DNA of 55,882 bases, from contig NZ_WSTA01000016.1 in assembly GCF_009789225.1 (NCBI RefSeq), forward strand, positions 1 to 55,882, read 5' to 3'. Under the pieces are notes generated by a model that did no database searches, was not told the DNA's origin, and was given only the letters and a program-made list of their open reading frames with translations. Source of the DNA: Agromyces seonyuensis (GTDB lineage Bacteria; Actinomycetota; Actinomycetes; Actinomycetales; Microbacteriaceae). This document shows, piece by piece, positions 16,629 to 24,670 of the stretch; positions within the stretch are counted from its first letter, which is position 1; each line of letters opens with the position of its first letter. The position numbers and the translations under genes are program-made.

Positions 16629-17819
16629 ATGAAACTTGCGATCCTGTCGCGCGCGCCCCAGGCGTACTCGACGAAGCGTCTCCGCGCCGCGGCGGAGCAG
16701 CGGGGTCACACGGTGAAGGTGCTCAACACCCTGCGGTTCGCGATCGACCTGACGGCCGACGAACCCGACCTGCAGTTCCGGGGTCGCCGGCTCAGCGACT
16801 ACGACGCGATCCTGCCCCGCATCGGCAACTCGATCACGTACTTCGGCACGGCCGTCGTGCGCCAGTTCGAGCAGATGGACGTCTACACGCCGAACACCGC
16901 GAACGGCATCGTGAACTCGCGCGACAAGCTCCGCGCGAACCAGATCCTCTCCCGCCACGGCATCGCGATGCCCGCGACGGCGTTCGTGCGCAACCGCGCC
17001 GACGTGCGGCCGGCGATCGAGCAGGTCGGCGGCGCTCCCGTCGTCATCAAGCTCCTCGAAGGCACGCAGGGCATCGGCGTCATCCTCGCCCCGACCGTGA
17101 AGGTCGCCGAGGCGATCATCGAGACACTGCACTCGACGAAGCAGAACGTCCTCATCCAGTCGTTCGTCTCCGAGAGCAAGGGCCGCGACATCCGCGCGCT
17201 CGTCGTCGGCGACCGCGTCGTCGCGGCCATGCGCCGCGTCGCGAACGGCGACGAGTTCCGCTCGAACGTGCACCGCGGCGGCACCGTCGAGCCCGTCGAG
17301 CTCGACCCCGCCTACGAGGCTGCCGCCGTGCGGTCGGCCCAGATCATGGGCCTGCGCGTCGCGGGCGTCGACATGCTCGAGGGCAACGACGGACCGCTCG
17401 TCATGGAGGTCAACTCGTCGCCCGGCCTGCAGGGCATCGAAGAGGCGACGAAGCTCGACGTGGCGGGCGCGATCATCGACTACATCGGCAACCAGGTCGC
17501 GTTCCCCGAGATCGACGTGCGCCAGCGCCTCACCGTCTCGACGGGGTACGGCGTCGCCGAACTGCTCGTGCACACGAACGCCGACCTCGTCGGCAAGACG
17601 ATCGGCGAATCGGGCCTCTGGGACCGCGACATCACGGTGCTCACGCTGCACCGCGGCAGCTCGGTCATCCCGAACCCGCGCAAGGGGGTGCTGCTCGAGT
17701 CGGGCGACCGCCTGCTCTGCTTCGGCAAGCTCGAGGAGATGCGCTCGATGATCCCCGAGCGCCGTCGTCGCCGACCGAAGGTGCGCAAGCTCCCGAAGCA
17801 GCCGCTCCCCGAGGACTGA
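16629..17819 (+). CDS. rimK: RimK-type ATP-grasp glutamate ligase fused to a C-terminal TrkA_C (RCK_C) domain
   Basis: A 396-residue protein. Residues 1 to about 290 are a complete RimK: an N-terminal MKLAILSR domain, then an ATP-grasp with NSRDKLRANQ, PVVIKLLEGTQGIGV, a basic RVANGDEFRSN strand and the metal-binding VMEVNSSPGLQGIE. RimK adds glutamate residues to protein C-termini, classically ribosomal protein S6. Residues about 300-375 ('GYGVAELLVHTNADLVGKTI', 'LLESGDRLLCFGK') match a TrkA_C/RCK_C domain, known as a small-ligand sensor in potassium channels and transport regulators. A basic tail (RRRRRPKVRK) follows. AGGGG lies about 8 bases upstream. The fusion suggests ligand-controlled ligase activity. 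Confidence 0.85.
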   Translation: MKLAILSRAPQAYSTKRLRAAAEQRGHTVKVLNTLRFAIDLTADEPDLQFRGRRLSDYDAILPRIGNSITYFGTAVVRQFEQMDVYTPNTANGIVNSRDKLRANQILSRHGIAMPATAFVRNRADVRPAIEQVGGAPVVIKLLEGTQGIGVILAPTVKVAEAIIETLHSTKQNVLIQSFVSESKGRDIRALVVGDRVVAAMRRVANGDEFRSNVHRGGTVEPVELDPAYEAAAVRSAQIMGLRVAGVDMLEGNDGPLVMEVNSSPGLQGIEEATKLDVAGAIIDYIGNQVAFPEIDVRQRLTVSTGYGVAELLVHTNADLVGKTIGESGLWDRDITVLTLHRGSSVIPNPRKGVLLESGDRLLCFGKLEEMRSMIPERRRRRPKVRKLPKQPLPED

Positions 17820-17834
17820 GCCGCTGCAATCGTC

Positions 17835-17861
17835 GGTCCAGGCGCGAAGCGCCTCGAGACC
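17835..17861 (+). repeat. Half copy of the GGTCGAG-type intergenic palindrome
   Basis: A single arm (GGTCCAGGCGCGAAGC... ending CTCGAGACC) of the palindrome seen whole at 27118, 27229, 51683 and 53424. It contains its own 6-bp hairpin AGGCGC-GAA-GCGCCT (17840-17854) and starts 16 bases after the rimK stop, so it could end rimK transcription. Confidence 0.6.
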
Positions 17862-17935
17862 CGCATGAGGATGCCTCGTGCTCCGGCATCCACAGGCGGA
17901 ACGGCCGATCGTGTCCGCCGTGGCAGGCTTGCCCG

Positions 17936-19279
17936 GTGATCCGCATCTCCACGTCGCCCTTCGCCCGCTCGATCGGGCTCGTCGCCGGCGGCTCGCTGGC
18001 GGTCGGACTCGTCTCGCTGCGTTTCGACGACGAGTACGACGACGTCCCCGGCTGGGTCTACATCGCCGCGGGCTTCGCGTTCATGTTCGCGGTCCTGTGG
18101 ACGGTCCTGAAGCTCATGTACCCAGTGCTCGAGTGGGACCCGGAGCAGGGGCTCGTGCGCCTCGGCGGCCGCACGGTTCCGCTCGCGAGCGTGACCCGGG
18201 CCACGCGCAGCGTGTCGAACGCGGCCGCGTCCTACCTGACCTACCGGTTCCACTCGAGCGAGGGGCCGTCCGCGCGGGTGCTCGTCGCCGGTCGTCCGCT
18301 GCGCGGACTCGCGCCGGAGCAGCTCCAGGAGCTCGCGAAGTTCGTCGCCGCGCTGCCCGTGCCCGACACTGGGCTGAGCGCCCGGCAGGACCTGCTCGCG
18401 AGCGACCTGCAGACCAACGTCGGAGCGGGCGCGGTCTCGCCGGCGGCGCTCCTCGCCGAGCTCGGCGCGATCCTCGAGGGAACGGGCGAGGCCGTTCCCG
18501 AGGGCGTCGCCGCGGCCGTCTCCGCGAGCGGCCGTCCCGCCCCCGAGTTCATGCGGCCGGTCGTCGTCGATGGCCTGCCCGAGCTCACCGGCGCCCGCCT
18601 CGTCTCGATGCCGCAGGCGCAGGGGCTCGCCGAGCGCTGGGCGGCCGATGACGAGGATGCCGCGCGCCTCCTGCTCGCACGCTTCGCCGGGCAGATCCGC
18701 ACCGTGCGCACGATCCGCGTCCTGAACTGGATCTCGTTCGTCCTTTCCAGCTCCGGTCTCGTGATCGGCATCGTGCAGACCGCGACCGAGGGCATCCCGT
18801 GGGCGTTCCTCCTGCTGCCCCTGTGGCCCGTGCTCTGGTTCTCCTCGACCGTCGCGCACGACCGGCTCGACGACGGCGTGCGGGCGACGGGCCGGGAGTG
18901 GCTCGCGGCCGGCGACGACGCCCGTCGGGCGCGCGGTCTCGCGACCCCGTTCATCGGCGCCTTCGAATCGCGCTCCTGGCGAGCGAAGTTCTGGCTCTCC
19001 TACAGCGGCATCGTGCTCGCGACCCTCCTGGTCATCGCGGGCATCGCCCTCATCGCCATCGAGCCCCTCTTCGCATTCGCCGGGATCGGCGTGCTCGTGC
19101 TCGCCGCCGCGGCGGCGACCGCGGGCGGGGTCGGGCTGTGGCTGAAGGGCGTCGGATCGGCCGAGGCGGCGACGGAGCTCGTGCGCCTGCTCGCGCTGCG
19201 GCTCGACCCGCCGGCCCTCGTCGAGGAGCCGCCGGGGAGCGCCCCCGTCGCGGCTGCAGCGCCTCTCCCGACGGTCTGA
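17936..19279 (+). CDS. Multi-pass membrane protein of unknown function
   Basis: A 447-residue protein. Two N-terminal membrane helices (about 12-30 and 40-62) are followed by a soluble region of about 190 residues with a beta-rich start ('WDPEQGLVRLGGRTVPLASVTRA'), resembling PH-like membrane-associated domains. About four more helices follow (about 262-300, 360-410), and the tail is Pro/Ala-rich. No enzyme motif is visible. The GTG start is supported by CAGGCT exactly six bases upstream, the leaderless pattern seen elsewhere in this window. It is separated from rimK by a repeat arm and is probably its own transcription unit. Confidence 0.7.
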   Translation: MIRISTSPFARSIGLVAGGSLAVGLVSLRFDDEYDDVPGWVYIAAGFAFMFAVLWTVLKLMYPVLEWDPEQGLVRLGGRTVPLASVTRATRSVSNAAASYLTYRFHSSEGPSARVLVAGRPLRGLAPEQLQELAKFVAALPVPDTGLSARQDLLASDLQTNVGAGAVSPAALLAELGAILEGTGEAVPEGVAAAVSASGRPAPEFMRPVVVDGLPELTGARLVSMPQAQGLAERWAADDEDAARLLLARFAGQIRTVRTIRVLNWISFVLSSSGLVIGIVQTATEGIPWAFLLLPLWPVLWFSSTVAHDRLDDGVRATGREWLAAGDDARRARGLATPFIGAFESRSWRAKFWLSYSGIVLATLLVIAGIALIAIEPLFAFAGIGVLVLAAAAATAGGVGLWLKGVGSAEAATELVRLLALRLDPPALVEEPPGSAPVAAAAPLPTV

Positions 19280-19315
19280 ACCGCCTTCCGGGTCTCGCGT
19301 CGCCCGGCGGCCGCC

Positions 19316-19675
19316 TCAGCGGCCGAGCGCGGCCCGGATGTAGGCGAGCGCCTCGTCGGCGCTGAGCCCGAGACGATCGACGAGCGTCGCGTAGTCGGCG
19401 GCGGCGGTTTTCGCCCGACGCTCGGCGGGGTCGCCCAGCGCGGCGACGAAGGTGCCCGCGCGGCCGCGCGTCTCGATGACCCCGTCGGCCTCGAGCGCCT
19501 TGTACGCCTTCGCGACGGTGTTGACGGCGAGGTCGAGGTCGGCCGCGAGGGCCCGCACGGTCGGCAGCTTCGCGCCTGCGGCGAGCCGCTCGCCGCGCAC
19601 GGCGTCGACGATCTGCACGCGGATCTGCTCGAACGGCGGCAGCACGCCCTCGGGGTTGACGGTGATGGTGATCAT
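19316..19675 (-). CDS. YtrA-like short GntR-family regulator
   Basis: A 119-residue regulator: a GntR winged helix ('GAKLPTVRALAADLDLAVNTVAKAYKALEADGVIETRGRAGTFV', about 35-78) with only a short helical C-terminus ending 'LSADEALAYIRAAL'. The size and tail are those of the YtrA subfamily, which usually represses its own operon of ABC transporter genes in response to wall or membrane stress. Here it is the last gene of a three-gene operon behind two paralogous membrane proteins and no ABC ATPase. Its ATG overlaps the stop of the preceding gene by four bases, so the genes are coupled. Confidence 0.9.
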   Translation of the reverse strand: MITITVNPEGVLPPFEQIRVQIVDAVRGERLAAGAKLPTVRALAADLDLAVNTVAKAYKALEADGVIETRGRAGTFVAALGDPAERRAKTAAADYATLVDRLGLSADEALAYIRAALGR

Positions 19676-20547
19676 GCGGCGGTCCCCTTGCGCGGGTGCA
19701 GTCGCTCCACGGAACTGCGGCCCGTCGGGCGGATCGTGAAGGCGACGACGGCGGCGATGCCGAGCGCGACGGACGCCACGACGTACCCCGTGACCGCCGC
19801 GTCGCCGAAGAGCGTCCGGATGATGTCCGGTGCCCAGAAGGCGAGCACCGGCATGGCGAAGAGACCCGGCACCACGAAGAGGTTGTCGAGCGCGATGGCC
19901 CGGAGGCCGTCGTCCCAGCGGAGTTCGAGCTCGTTGCGGGCGCGGCGAGGAAGATGCGCGAGGCGCTCGGCGAGCAGTTCGACCGCGACGAGCGATCCGA
20001 TGGCGGCGAGGGCGAACACGGCCGGGAGCACCTGGTCGAGTCCGGCGAACAGGCCGGCGGCGGCGAGCAGGGCGGCGCCGAGCACCAGCAATCGGAACAG
20101 CAGCACGGAGCGCGGGTCCGTGTAGTCGGACCGGCTGAGCGGCTCGACGCGTGCGACCCGGGGCAGCGCCGGGTCGAGGTGGAACCCGTGGACCGTGGTC
20201 GAGATCGCGAGCCCGACGAACGTGCACGCGCCGGGGACGTACGCGCACCAGTGCACGAACTCGGTCGGTGCGGGGTGGCCGGCGAGGGCGGCGATGAGCA
20301 GCGGCGGGAGGACGAGGGCGATGCCGATCGCGGCGCCCAGGATCGGCCCGCGACGCATCCGCTCGAGCCGGTCGTCGAGCCGGCCGAACTGCTCCTCGTC
20401 GATGGGCAGCTGCAGCCGCCGCCACAGGCGCTCGATCGCACGGGCTCGCTGCGCGGCCGTGAATCCGACGGACTGCCGGACGAGCTGGAACGCCATGAGC
20501 GGGGCCATGAGCCCCACGAACGTCAGGTAGTTGGTCGTCGCGCTCAT
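19672..20547 (-). CDS. Membrane protein, paralogue B of a GntR-linked pair
   Basis: A 291-residue protein with about six to seven hydrophobic helices and two cytoplasmic-looking segments. It shares with the upstream gene 'RAIERL' near the N-terminus, an 'LDP..PRVAR.E' segment, 'ELRWDDGLRAIAL' near residue 210 and the C-terminal 'RPTGRSSVERLHP'. The family is not recognised. The ATG overlaps the stop of the upstream paralogue (ATGA), and its own stop overlaps the GntR start, giving a tightly coupled operon. A role in envelope stress response is inferred only from the YtrA-type regulator. Confidence 0.75.
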   Translation of the reverse strand: MSATTNYLTFVGLMAPLMAFQLVRQSVGFTAAQRARAIERLWRRLQLPIDEEQFGRLDDRLERMRRGPILGAAIGIALVLPPLLIAALAGHPAPTEFVHWCAYVPGACTFVGLAISTTVHGFHLDPALPRVARVEPLSRSDYTDPRSVLLFRLLVLGAALLAAAGLFAGLDQVLPAVFALAAIGSLVAVELLAERLAHLPRRARNELELRWDDGLRAIALDNLFVVPGLFAMPVLAFWAPDIIRTLFGDAAVTGYVVASVALGIAAVVAFTIRPTGRSSVERLHPRKGTAA

Positions 20548-21413
20548 GACCCGGCCCCCTCGAAGGCCTCCGGGTGCAGTCGACGCAGCGCCGCGCGCCC
20601 CGGCGGCCGGGCCGTGAAGACGACCAGGCCGACCAGCGCGACCACGGCGAGCACGAGATAGACGATCGAGTCGAAGACGGAGGCCCCGGCCGTCCCGATC
20701 ATCGGCAGCCCGCCGACCACGAGCCCGGTGGCGCCGACGAGCGCGGGCACCCCGAAGAGTCCGTTGAGCGCGACCGCACGGAGACCGTCGTCCCAGCGGA
20801 GCTCCTCCTCGGTGCGCGCGTGCTGGGGGCGCCGTGCGAGCGCTGCGGCGAGGAGTTCCGTGCCGACGAGCAGCCCGATGGCGGCGAGGGCGAGGGCCGC
20901 CCGCAGGGTCGCGGCCGGTTCCGGGGACCAGAGCAGGAGCGCGGCGATCGCGACGACGGCGACCCCGACGCGTGCGCCGACGACGACGAGCGGTTCGAGG
21001 TAGTCGGCGGCCTGCCGGGCCTCGAGCCGTGCGACGCGGGGCGACGACGGGTCGAGCTCGAAGCCGGCGGCGGCGCTGCCGACGGCGAGCCCGGCGAGGG
21101 CACCCGCCATCGTGAAGTAGAAGAGGGGCAGGAAGAACAGGTACGACTCCCCTGCCTGCACCGCGACGGGGATGCCCGCGACCCAGCCGACCGCGGTGCC
21201 GATGATGGCAGCGCGCCGGAGCCGCGCCGCGCGCTCGAAGAGGCGAACCCTGATATCGCGGGACGTGTCGAGCCCGAGCCGGACGGCGAGCCGTTCGATC
21301 GCCCGCTGTTGCCCGAGCGGGCGGAACCCGATTGCGCCGCGGATCACGCCGATTCCGCCCATGGGGCCGAGCACGAGCGCGACGACGAGCGAAGCCAGTT
21401 GCGGGGCATCCAT
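20544..21413 (-). CDS. Membrane protein, paralogue A of a GntR-linked pair
   Basis: A 289-residue multi-helix membrane protein, first gene of the operon. The ATG at 21413 is preferred to an upstream ATG at 21473 because GGGAGGT lies 5 bases before it and the first membrane helix follows at once. It aligns along its length with the downstream gene: 'RAIERLAVRLGL', 'LDPSSPRVARLE', 'LRWDDGLRAVALNGLFGVP' and 'ARPPGRAALRRLHP'. The pair therefore arose by tandem duplication and may form a heterodimer. No catalytic motif is visible. Confidence 0.75.
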   Translation of the reverse strand: MDAPQLASLVVALVLGPMGGIGVIRGAIGFRPLGQQRAIERLAVRLGLDTSRDIRVRLFERAARLRRAAIIGTAVGWVAGIPVAVQAGESYLFFLPLFYFTMAGALAGLAVGSAAAGFELDPSSPRVARLEARQAADYLEPLVVVGARVGVAVVAIAALLLWSPEPAATLRAALALAAIGLLVGTELLAAALARRPQHARTEEELRWDDGLRAVALNGLFGVPALVGATGLVVGGLPMIGTAGASVFDSIVYLVLAVVALVGLVVFTARPPGRAALRRLHPEAFEGAGS

Positions 21414-21483
21414 CGGCACCTCCCGGACGAGTTCTGTAGCAGCAATTGTCGCACGAGGCATCCGGCGCGTCAAGGAAAGCGGT

Positions 21484-21921
21484 TCAGTCGCGGGGGCGGT
21501 TCACCAGTCGGGAGAGCACGATCGCGGAGCGCGTGTGGTCGACGTTCGGGGCGATGCGCACGCGTTCGAGCGCGTCCTCCAGGGTCGAGATGTCGCGGGC
21601 GCGCATCTGCAGCACCGCATCGGCGTCGCCCGTGATCGTGCCCGCGTAGACGACCTCGGGCACGTCCTGCAGGATGCGTCGGAGCTCGTCGGGCGCGACC
21701 GTGCCGCGGCAGAACAGCTCGACCCACGCCTCGGTGCCCATGCCGTCGACCGCCGGGTCGACCTGGATCGTGAAGGAGCGGATGACGCCGTCGGCGACGA
21801 GGCGGTCGACGCGGCGCTTCACGGCCGAGGCGGAGAGGCCTACCTGCGTGCCGATGGCGCCGTAGGACGCGCGCGCGTTCTGCCGCAGGCGGTCGAGGAT
21901 CGCGCGATCGAGCTTGTCCAT
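21484..21921 (-). CDS. Lrp/AsnC-family regulator
   Basis: A 145-residue regulator with an N-terminal helix-turn-helix ('LDRAILDRLRQNARASYGAIG', 'LSASAVKRRVDRLVADGVI') and a C-terminal ligand-binding domain of the RAM fold. Members sense amino acids. In actinobacteria a similar regulator often accompanies rocD/ddaH genes, which lie 3 kb away here, and both upstream regions share a CGTTTCGCA-TCA-like element. Control of methylarginine/ornithine catabolism is therefore plausible but not proven. It is divergent from the LLM oxidoreductase gene. Confidence 0.9.
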   Translation of the reverse strand: MDKLDRAILDRLRQNARASYGAIGTQVGLSASAVKRRVDRLVADGVIRSFTIQVDPAVDGMGTEAWVELFCRGTVAPDELRRILQDVPEVVYAGTITGDADAVLQMRARDISTLEDALERVRIAPNVDHTRSAIVLSRLVNRPRD

Positions 21922-21975
21922 GCGGGAAGCATAGGGAAGATGTTGTGTCGAACACCGACCTCGCGCGTGAACGCT

Positions 21976-22010
21976 GCGTTTCGCAATCAGCCTGTGATGG
22001 AAACGCGAAA
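21976..22010. promoter_or_regulatory. Candidate Lrp-type operator
   Basis: GCGTTTCGCAATCA (21976-21989) faces a GCGAAA half-site (22005-22010) in inverted orientation, in the 189-base divergent region between the Lrp gene and the LLM gene. A close match in inverse orientation (TGATGCGAAACG, 24915-24926) lies upstream of ddaH. Confidence 0.35.
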
Positions 22011-22098
22011 CCGGGGCGCACGCTTCGTGCGCCGCCGCATCCGCCCCCGACGCGCCTCGTCTGCCGTGGCGGGTTGCATACCCGCCGGGGCCCGGTTC

Positions 22099-22104
22099 TA
22101 GGGT
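22099..22104 (+). promoter_or_regulatory. -10 element for leaderless LLM gene
   Basis: TAGGGT followed by exactly six bases and then the ATG at 22111. This TANNNT-N6-ATG arrangement is typical of actinobacterial leaderless transcripts, in which transcription starts at the A of the start codon. The GGGGGG spacer is not a convincing ribosome site at that distance. Confidence 0.55.
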
Positions 22105-22110
22105 GGGGGG

Positions 22111-22899
22111 ATGGCCAGCACGCCCCGCATCGCCGTCCAGCTCCAGCCCCAGCACGCCGAGTACGGCGCGATCCGCGACGCGGTGCTCCGCGCCGAGGAC
22201 CTCGGCGTCGATCTCGTCTTCAACTGGGACCACTTCTTCCCGCTCTCCGGCGATCCGGACGGCAAGCACTTCGAGGCGTGGACCATGCTCGGCGCCTGGG
22301 CGGAGCAGACGGAGCGCGTCGAGTTCGGCACGCTCGTCAACTGCAACGGGTACCGCAACGCCGATCTCCAGGCCGACATGGCGCGCACCCTCGACCACAT
22401 CTCGGCGAAGGGCACCGGCACGGGCCGCTTCATCTTCGGTACCGGCTCCGGCTGGTTCGAGCGGGACTACGACGAGTACGGCTACGAGTTCGGCTCGGTC
22501 GGCACTCGACTCGACCTGCTCGCCGAGTCGCTGCCGCGCATCGAGGCGCGCTGGGCGGAGCTCAACCCGGCGCCGACCCGCAGGATCCCGGTGCTCATCG
22601 GCGGCAAGGGCGAGCAGAAGACCCTGAAGCTCGTCGCGAAGCACGCCGACATCTGGCACAGCTACGTCGGCCCCGACGACATGCCGCACAAGCTCGACGT
22701 GCTGAAGCAATGGGGCGAGAAGGTCGGCCGCGACACTGGCGAGGTCACGATCTCGAGCGAGCTCGGCCGCAAGGGCGACGCGGAACGCGCCGACGAGCTC
22801 TACCAGCTGGGAGCACGCCTCTTCACGGTCGCCGTCTCCGGGCCCGACTACGACCTCGAGCCCGTCCGCTTCTGGCTGCGCTGGCGCGACGCGCACTGA
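22111..22899 (+). CDS. LLM-class F420-dependent oxidoreductase
   Basis: A 262-residue TIM-barrel protein of the luciferase-like monooxygenase superfamily. It starts with a beta-1 strand (RIAVQLQPQHAEY) and the VFNWDHFFPL segment typical of the F420-dependent branch, and continues with GRFIFGTGSGWFERDYDEYG and the IPVLIGGKGEQKTLKL strand that binds the cofactor phosphate. The length is on the short side of the family but both ends look complete. The substrate is unknown. It is convergent with the anchored-protein gene downstream, with 39 bases between. Confidence 0.85.
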   Translation: MASTPRIAVQLQPQHAEYGAIRDAVLRAEDLGVDLVFNWDHFFPLSGDPDGKHFEAWTMLGAWAEQTERVEFGTLVNCNGYRNADLQADMARTLDHISAKGTGTGRFIFGTGSGWFERDYDEYGYEFGSVGTRLDLLAESLPRIEARWAELNPAPTRRIPVLIGGKGEQKTLKLVAKHADIWHSYVGPDDMPHKLDVLKQWGEKVGRDTGEVTISSELGRKGDAERADELYQLGARLFTVAVSGPDYDLEPVRFWLRWRDAH

Positions 22900-22938
22900 C
22901 GCGTACCGACGCGAACCGTTGCCGATCCGGCGGGCGGC

Positions 22939-23787
22939 TCAGTTCCGCACGTAGAGGTGGAACGCGCCGTCGCGTCGCCAGCGGACATCCGTCTGGCGCC
23001 CGTCGATCGAGAACGAGAGCCGCAGCGCACCGTCGTCGAGGAACTCGCCGATGCTCTGCGCGCACGTGAAGAAGTCGGAGCCCTCGGGCGTGCGCACCAT
23101 GAGGCAGAGTTCGGTGCGACGCATGGCGACGTAGCCCGTCCACCCGCTCGGGTCGGTGTAGAGCAGGCGGAAGCTCGCCGGCTCCAGGGCCGGCGGCGGA
23201 TCCGCGGGCACGTCATCGTCGGTCTGCTCGCGAGCGAAGACGTTGAGGGCGCGGGTCGTCTGCGCCGGTCGCTCGCTCGACCTCGGATCCACCGTCTCGT
23301 CGGTCTCCGCTGCGGCGCCGGCGAGGTCATCCGGCCCGAGTTCGACGGCGACGCCGGCGTCCTCGCCCCCGGCGCCGTCCTCGGCCCGGCTGAAGAACGA
23401 CGCCCCGGCGACCACGGCGAAGCCGGCCGCGACGGCGACCGCGCCGATCAGGATGCGCCGTCGGCGGACTCCTCCTGCGGGCTCCTCCGCCCGAGCATCG
23501 CCGGTCTGCAGCAGCAGCGGGTCGCCGAAGACGTCGGGGGTGCGGACCGCGGCGGGGCGTTCGCCGAACGGCTCCTCGCCCTCCGACTCGGCCGAGACGC
23601 GGGTCGTCGCGACGTCGTCCGTCGCCTCGGGGGTCGTGTCGTCGCGTCGCCGGAGTTCGGCACGGGCGGCGGCGCGGAGCGCGTCCTCCGTGCCCGACCC
23701 CCACGCGAGCCGTTCGAGGTCGCGTCGATCCGTCGACCCGAGCTCCGGCTCCGGTTCGTCCGATTCGTCGTCGGGCATCCTCGCCAT
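22939..23787 (-). CDS. Membrane-anchored protein of unknown function, paralogue 2
   Basis: A 282-residue protein: an acidic cytoplasmic N-terminus with 'RRDLERLAWGSGTEDALRAA' (about 20-39), a basic stretch (RRRR), one membrane helix (about 110-130), an acidic linker and a C-terminal extracytoplasmic beta domain with two Cys ('ELCLMVRT' and 'DFFTCAQS'). The layout, with a soluble N-segment, single helix and external domain, recalls anti-sigma or sensor proteins, but no zinc motif is present. It is a paralogue of the upstream gene at 23876-24670. Start 23787 is chosen for GGAGGGG 7 bases upstream. Confidence 0.75.
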   Translation of the reverse strand: MARMPDDESDEPEPELGSTDRRDLERLAWGSGTEDALRAAARAELRRRDDTTPEATDDVATTRVSAESEGEEPFGERPAAVRTPDVFGDPLLLQTGDARAEEPAGGVRRRRILIGAVAVAAGFAVVAGASFFSRAEDGAGGEDAGVAVELGPDDLAGAAAETDETVDPRSSERPAQTTRALNVFAREQTDDDVPADPPPALEPASFRLLYTDPSGWTGYVAMRRTELCLMVRTPEGSDFFTCAQSIGEFLDDGALRLSFSIDGRQTDVRWRRDGAFHLYVRN

Positions 23788-23875
23788 CCTGCATCCCCTC
23801 CGGCTCGGGCGCCGCACGCATCAGCGTGGCCCTGGAGGCGCGCGGCCGCCAGAGCGGGGTGGACGGGCTGCTCGC

Positions 23876-24670
23876 TCAGCCGTCGCGGTGGGAGAATTCG
23901 ACCGAGCCGTCGACCTTCCACGTGGCGCCGGTGACGCCGCTGCCGTCGTCCCAGTAGACGTCGATGCGGCCGGCGTCGAGGAACGTGGGCGTGTCGGGCC
24001 AGCAGTTCGTCCCGGCCGCGGTGTCGCTCACCACGATGAGGCAGATCGAGTCGGCGCTCGCCGCATCGATCGTCGCGGATCTGCCCGCATACGCCGCGAG
24101 CTCGCCGTCCGCCGAGAGCAGGCGGAGGGTGGCGGCATCCATCTCGCCGACCGCGGCGAGGTCGCGCGACGCGTCGGGGAGATCGGCGGGGATCTGCTGG
24201 CGGACGAAGACGTCCAGGGCGATCGGCTCCGGCTCGCTCGCGGGTGGTGAAGCCGCGGGGCTCGGTGCATCGGTCACCGCGACGGTGGTCTCGTCGTCGC
24301 GGACGAGCAGGGAGACCGAGACCGCGACGACGGCGAGCGCCGCGACGACCGAGAGCAGCGCGAAGCCGACGGCTCGTCCCCGGTTCGGCGGTTCCTCAGC
24401 AGGCACGTCGTCGGGCTCCGCGGCGGAGTACGTCCGACCGGCACCCGGTTCGTCGAACTCGTGGGGGAACGGGACGCCACGCGTCGTCACGAGGTCGCGG
24501 CGCGGGGCGGCCAGCGCCGCGAGTTCGGCACGGGCCGCGTCGCGCTCGGCGTCGTCGGCGTCGCTGCCCCACGCGACCCGCTCGAGCTCGCGACGATGAG
24601 CCGGATCCGGCTCCGCGGGCTCCGCGGGAACGGCGTCGGCGTCGGGGTCCGGGTTCGGGCGGTCGGACAT
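23876..24670 (-). CDS. Membrane-anchored protein of unknown function, paralogue 1
   Basis: A 264-residue protein with the same plan as its downstream neighbour: an Asp/Pro-rich start, the shared motif 'RRELERVAWGSDADDAERDA' (about 26-45), a single membrane helix (about 100-122), a Pro/Ser-rich linker and an external domain with two Cys ('ICLIVVSD', 'TNCWPD') and a C-terminal 'GATWKVDGSVEFS' strand matching 'DVRWRRDGAFHLY' in the partner. GGAG lies 5 bases before the ATG at 24670. The two genes are 88 bases apart in one direction and probably form an operon. Function unknown. Confidence 0.75.
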   Translation of the reverse strand: MSDRPNPDPDADAVPAEPAEPDPAHRRELERVAWGSDADDAERDAARAELAALAAPRRDLVTTRGVPFPHEFDEPGAGRTYSAAEPDDVPAEEPPNRGRAVGFALLSVVAALAVVAVSVSLLVRDDETTVAVTDAPSPAASPPASEPEPIALDVFVRQQIPADLPDASRDLAAVGEMDAATLRLLSADGELAAYAGRSATIDAASADSICLIVVSDTAAGTNCWPDTPTFLDAGRIDVYWDDGSGVTGATWKVDGSVEFSHRDG

